DNA from: Glaciecola sp. 33A
GTDB lineage: Bacteria; Pseudomonadota; Gammaproteobacteria; Enterobacterales; Alteromonadaceae
Assembly (NCBI RefSeq): GCF_002836745.1
Contig: NZ_PJAR01000044.1
Coordinates: forward strand, 434,001 to 498,000
Length of the DNA stretch: 64,000 bases
Direction of reading: 5' to 3'
Both the position numbers and the translations under genes were made by a program. This document shows, piece after piece, positions 63,370 through 64,000 of this stretch (position 1 is the stretch's first letter; each line of letters opens with the position of its first letter). A model generated the notes under the pieces. The model was not told the DNA's origin. It worked only from the letters and a program-made list of their open reading frames with translations, and searched no databases.

Positions 63370-64000
63370 GCTATTGGTTTATCCACTTCATGTTGACTTT
63401 TCACTGTCACCGTTGCCTTCATCATACTGTCTTGTGGTAAGTCGTCTATGTGCATCGTTTCTTCGAGTACAGGCAATATTTTGGCGACTTTATCCAAACT
63501 TTCTTGGTATTCGCTGTCAATATCTGAATCTAATACAATACCACCACCAGCCCAACAATAGAGTCGATTATTTTCTGCTAGCACCGTACGAATACAAATG
63601 TTGGTGTCCATATCGTCACGTACACCAATGTACCCTATGCTACCACAATAAATACTGCGTTTATCCGGTTCAAGTTCCTGAATGATTTGCATCGCCCTGT
63701 GTTTTGGAGCACCTGTTATCGATCCCCCAGGAAAAGCGCCTTTGAGTAATTGAATGGGCGAAGACGTCGCCTTAAGCTTACCTAAAATGGTACTGACCAT
63801 ATGGTGTACCGCAGGATAACTCTCGAGTTTGAATAAGGCTGGGACCACTACTGAGTGCGGCTCGCAGTGTTTACTTAAATCGTTTCTAAGCAAATCAACA
63901 ATCATGAGGTTCTCAGCTCGATCTTTCTCTGAATTAAGCAATTCTTCACTTAGTTTTTTATCATCTTCGCTATTTTGAGCTCGTTTGCGCGTGCCTTTAA
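63366..64000 (-). CDS. pabB: Aminodeoxychorismate synthase component I, 3' part
   Basis: C-terminal 211 codons of PabB, which with PabA forms 4-amino-4-deoxychorismate for folate. The frame is open to the window edge. Motifs of the chorismate-utilising domain are present: GTRKRAQNSEDDK, ASEKDRAENLM-type SEKDRAENLMIVDLLRNDLS, FPGGSITGAPKHRAMQII and YCGSIGYIG. The last 30 residues (LPQDSMMKATVTVKSQHEVD) are an extension of unclear role. It overlaps nudL by 4 bases. About 250 residues lie beyond the window. TrpE or MenF is less likely because the ending and nudL neighbour fit PabB. Confidence 0.92.
   Translation of the reverse strand, partial: KGTRKRAQNSEDDKKLSEELLNSEKDRAENLMIVDLLRNDLSKHCEPHSVVVPALFKLESYPAVHHMVSTILGKLKATSSPIQLLKGAFPGGSITGAPKHRAMQIIQELEPDKRSIYCGSIGYIGVRDDMDTNICIRTVLAENNRLYCWAGGGIVLDSDIDSEYQESLDKVAKILPVLEETMHIDDLPQDSMMKATVTVKSQHEVDKPIA

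Overview
This 64 kb window reads as chromosomal DNA of a moderately AT-rich, Gram-negative marine gammaproteobacterium, most likely of the order Alteromonadales. The evidence is indirect: sucABCD, a yejM-yejL/yejK block, cysB, glnS, cmoM, rlmA, a VolA-type surface lipase, a ZnuD-type TonB receptor and a valine-degradation operon of the kind found in that order. I cannot name a genus from sequence alone. No rRNA, tRNA, CRISPR array, prophage or intact transposon was seen.

Layout. (1) 1-5.3 kb: the end of the TCA-cycle operon, sucA (partial), sucB with two lipoyl domains, sucC and sucD, closed by a good terminator. (2) 5.6-16.5 kb: an accessory, decaying region. It holds a 5'-damaged XRE regulator, a 350-base diverged direct repeat that brackets about 6.4 kb, an AbiEi/AbiEii toxin-antitoxin operon, and four consecutive orphan Rhs C-terminal tips, each followed by its own small partner gene. 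After these come a frameshifted gene, an SDR pseudogene under a MarR regulator with palindromic sites, an IS110 transposase fragment, and a lipoprotein gene preceded by an attC-like hairpin. No full-length rhs gene is present. (3) 16.5-31 kb: a GH13 lipoprotein, glnS, yciK, two large lipoproteins (VolA-like lipase, penicillin-acylase-type Ntn hydrolase), sohB, a Nif3-like protein, cmoM and a glutathione peroxidase. (4) 31-38 kb: a TPR response regulator and the operon mmsA, acyl-CoA dehydrogenase, 3-hydroxyisobutyryl-CoA hydrolase, mmsB, preceded by a MerR/LiuR-type palindrome placed between -35 and -10. (5) 38-44.6 kb: rlmA-gmhB, a uspA pseudogene, a Zur-box-associated zinc-uptake pair, and pbgA/yejM-yejL. 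(6) 44.8-64 kb: mostly housekeeping and envelope genes (yejK, a PTPS-like protein, M23 and M61 peptidases, PilZ, DUF962, trhO, EF-hand, a DEAD-box helicase, a CoA-transferase with a divergent LysR, a soluble histidine kinase, cysB, sdaA, nudL, pabB partial).

How the parts work together. sucABCD turns 2-oxoglutarate into succinate, and the scoAB CoA-transferase uses succinyl-CoA to activate acetoacetate. The mms operon degrades isobutyryl-CoA to propionyl-CoA. The most unusual feature is the Rhs tip array. All four modules begin at the same core sequence (YMQARYYDPVIGRFYSNDPV), carry different toxin-like C-termini, and overlap or nearly abut a partner gene. This is what a store of exchangeable toxin/immunity tips would look like.
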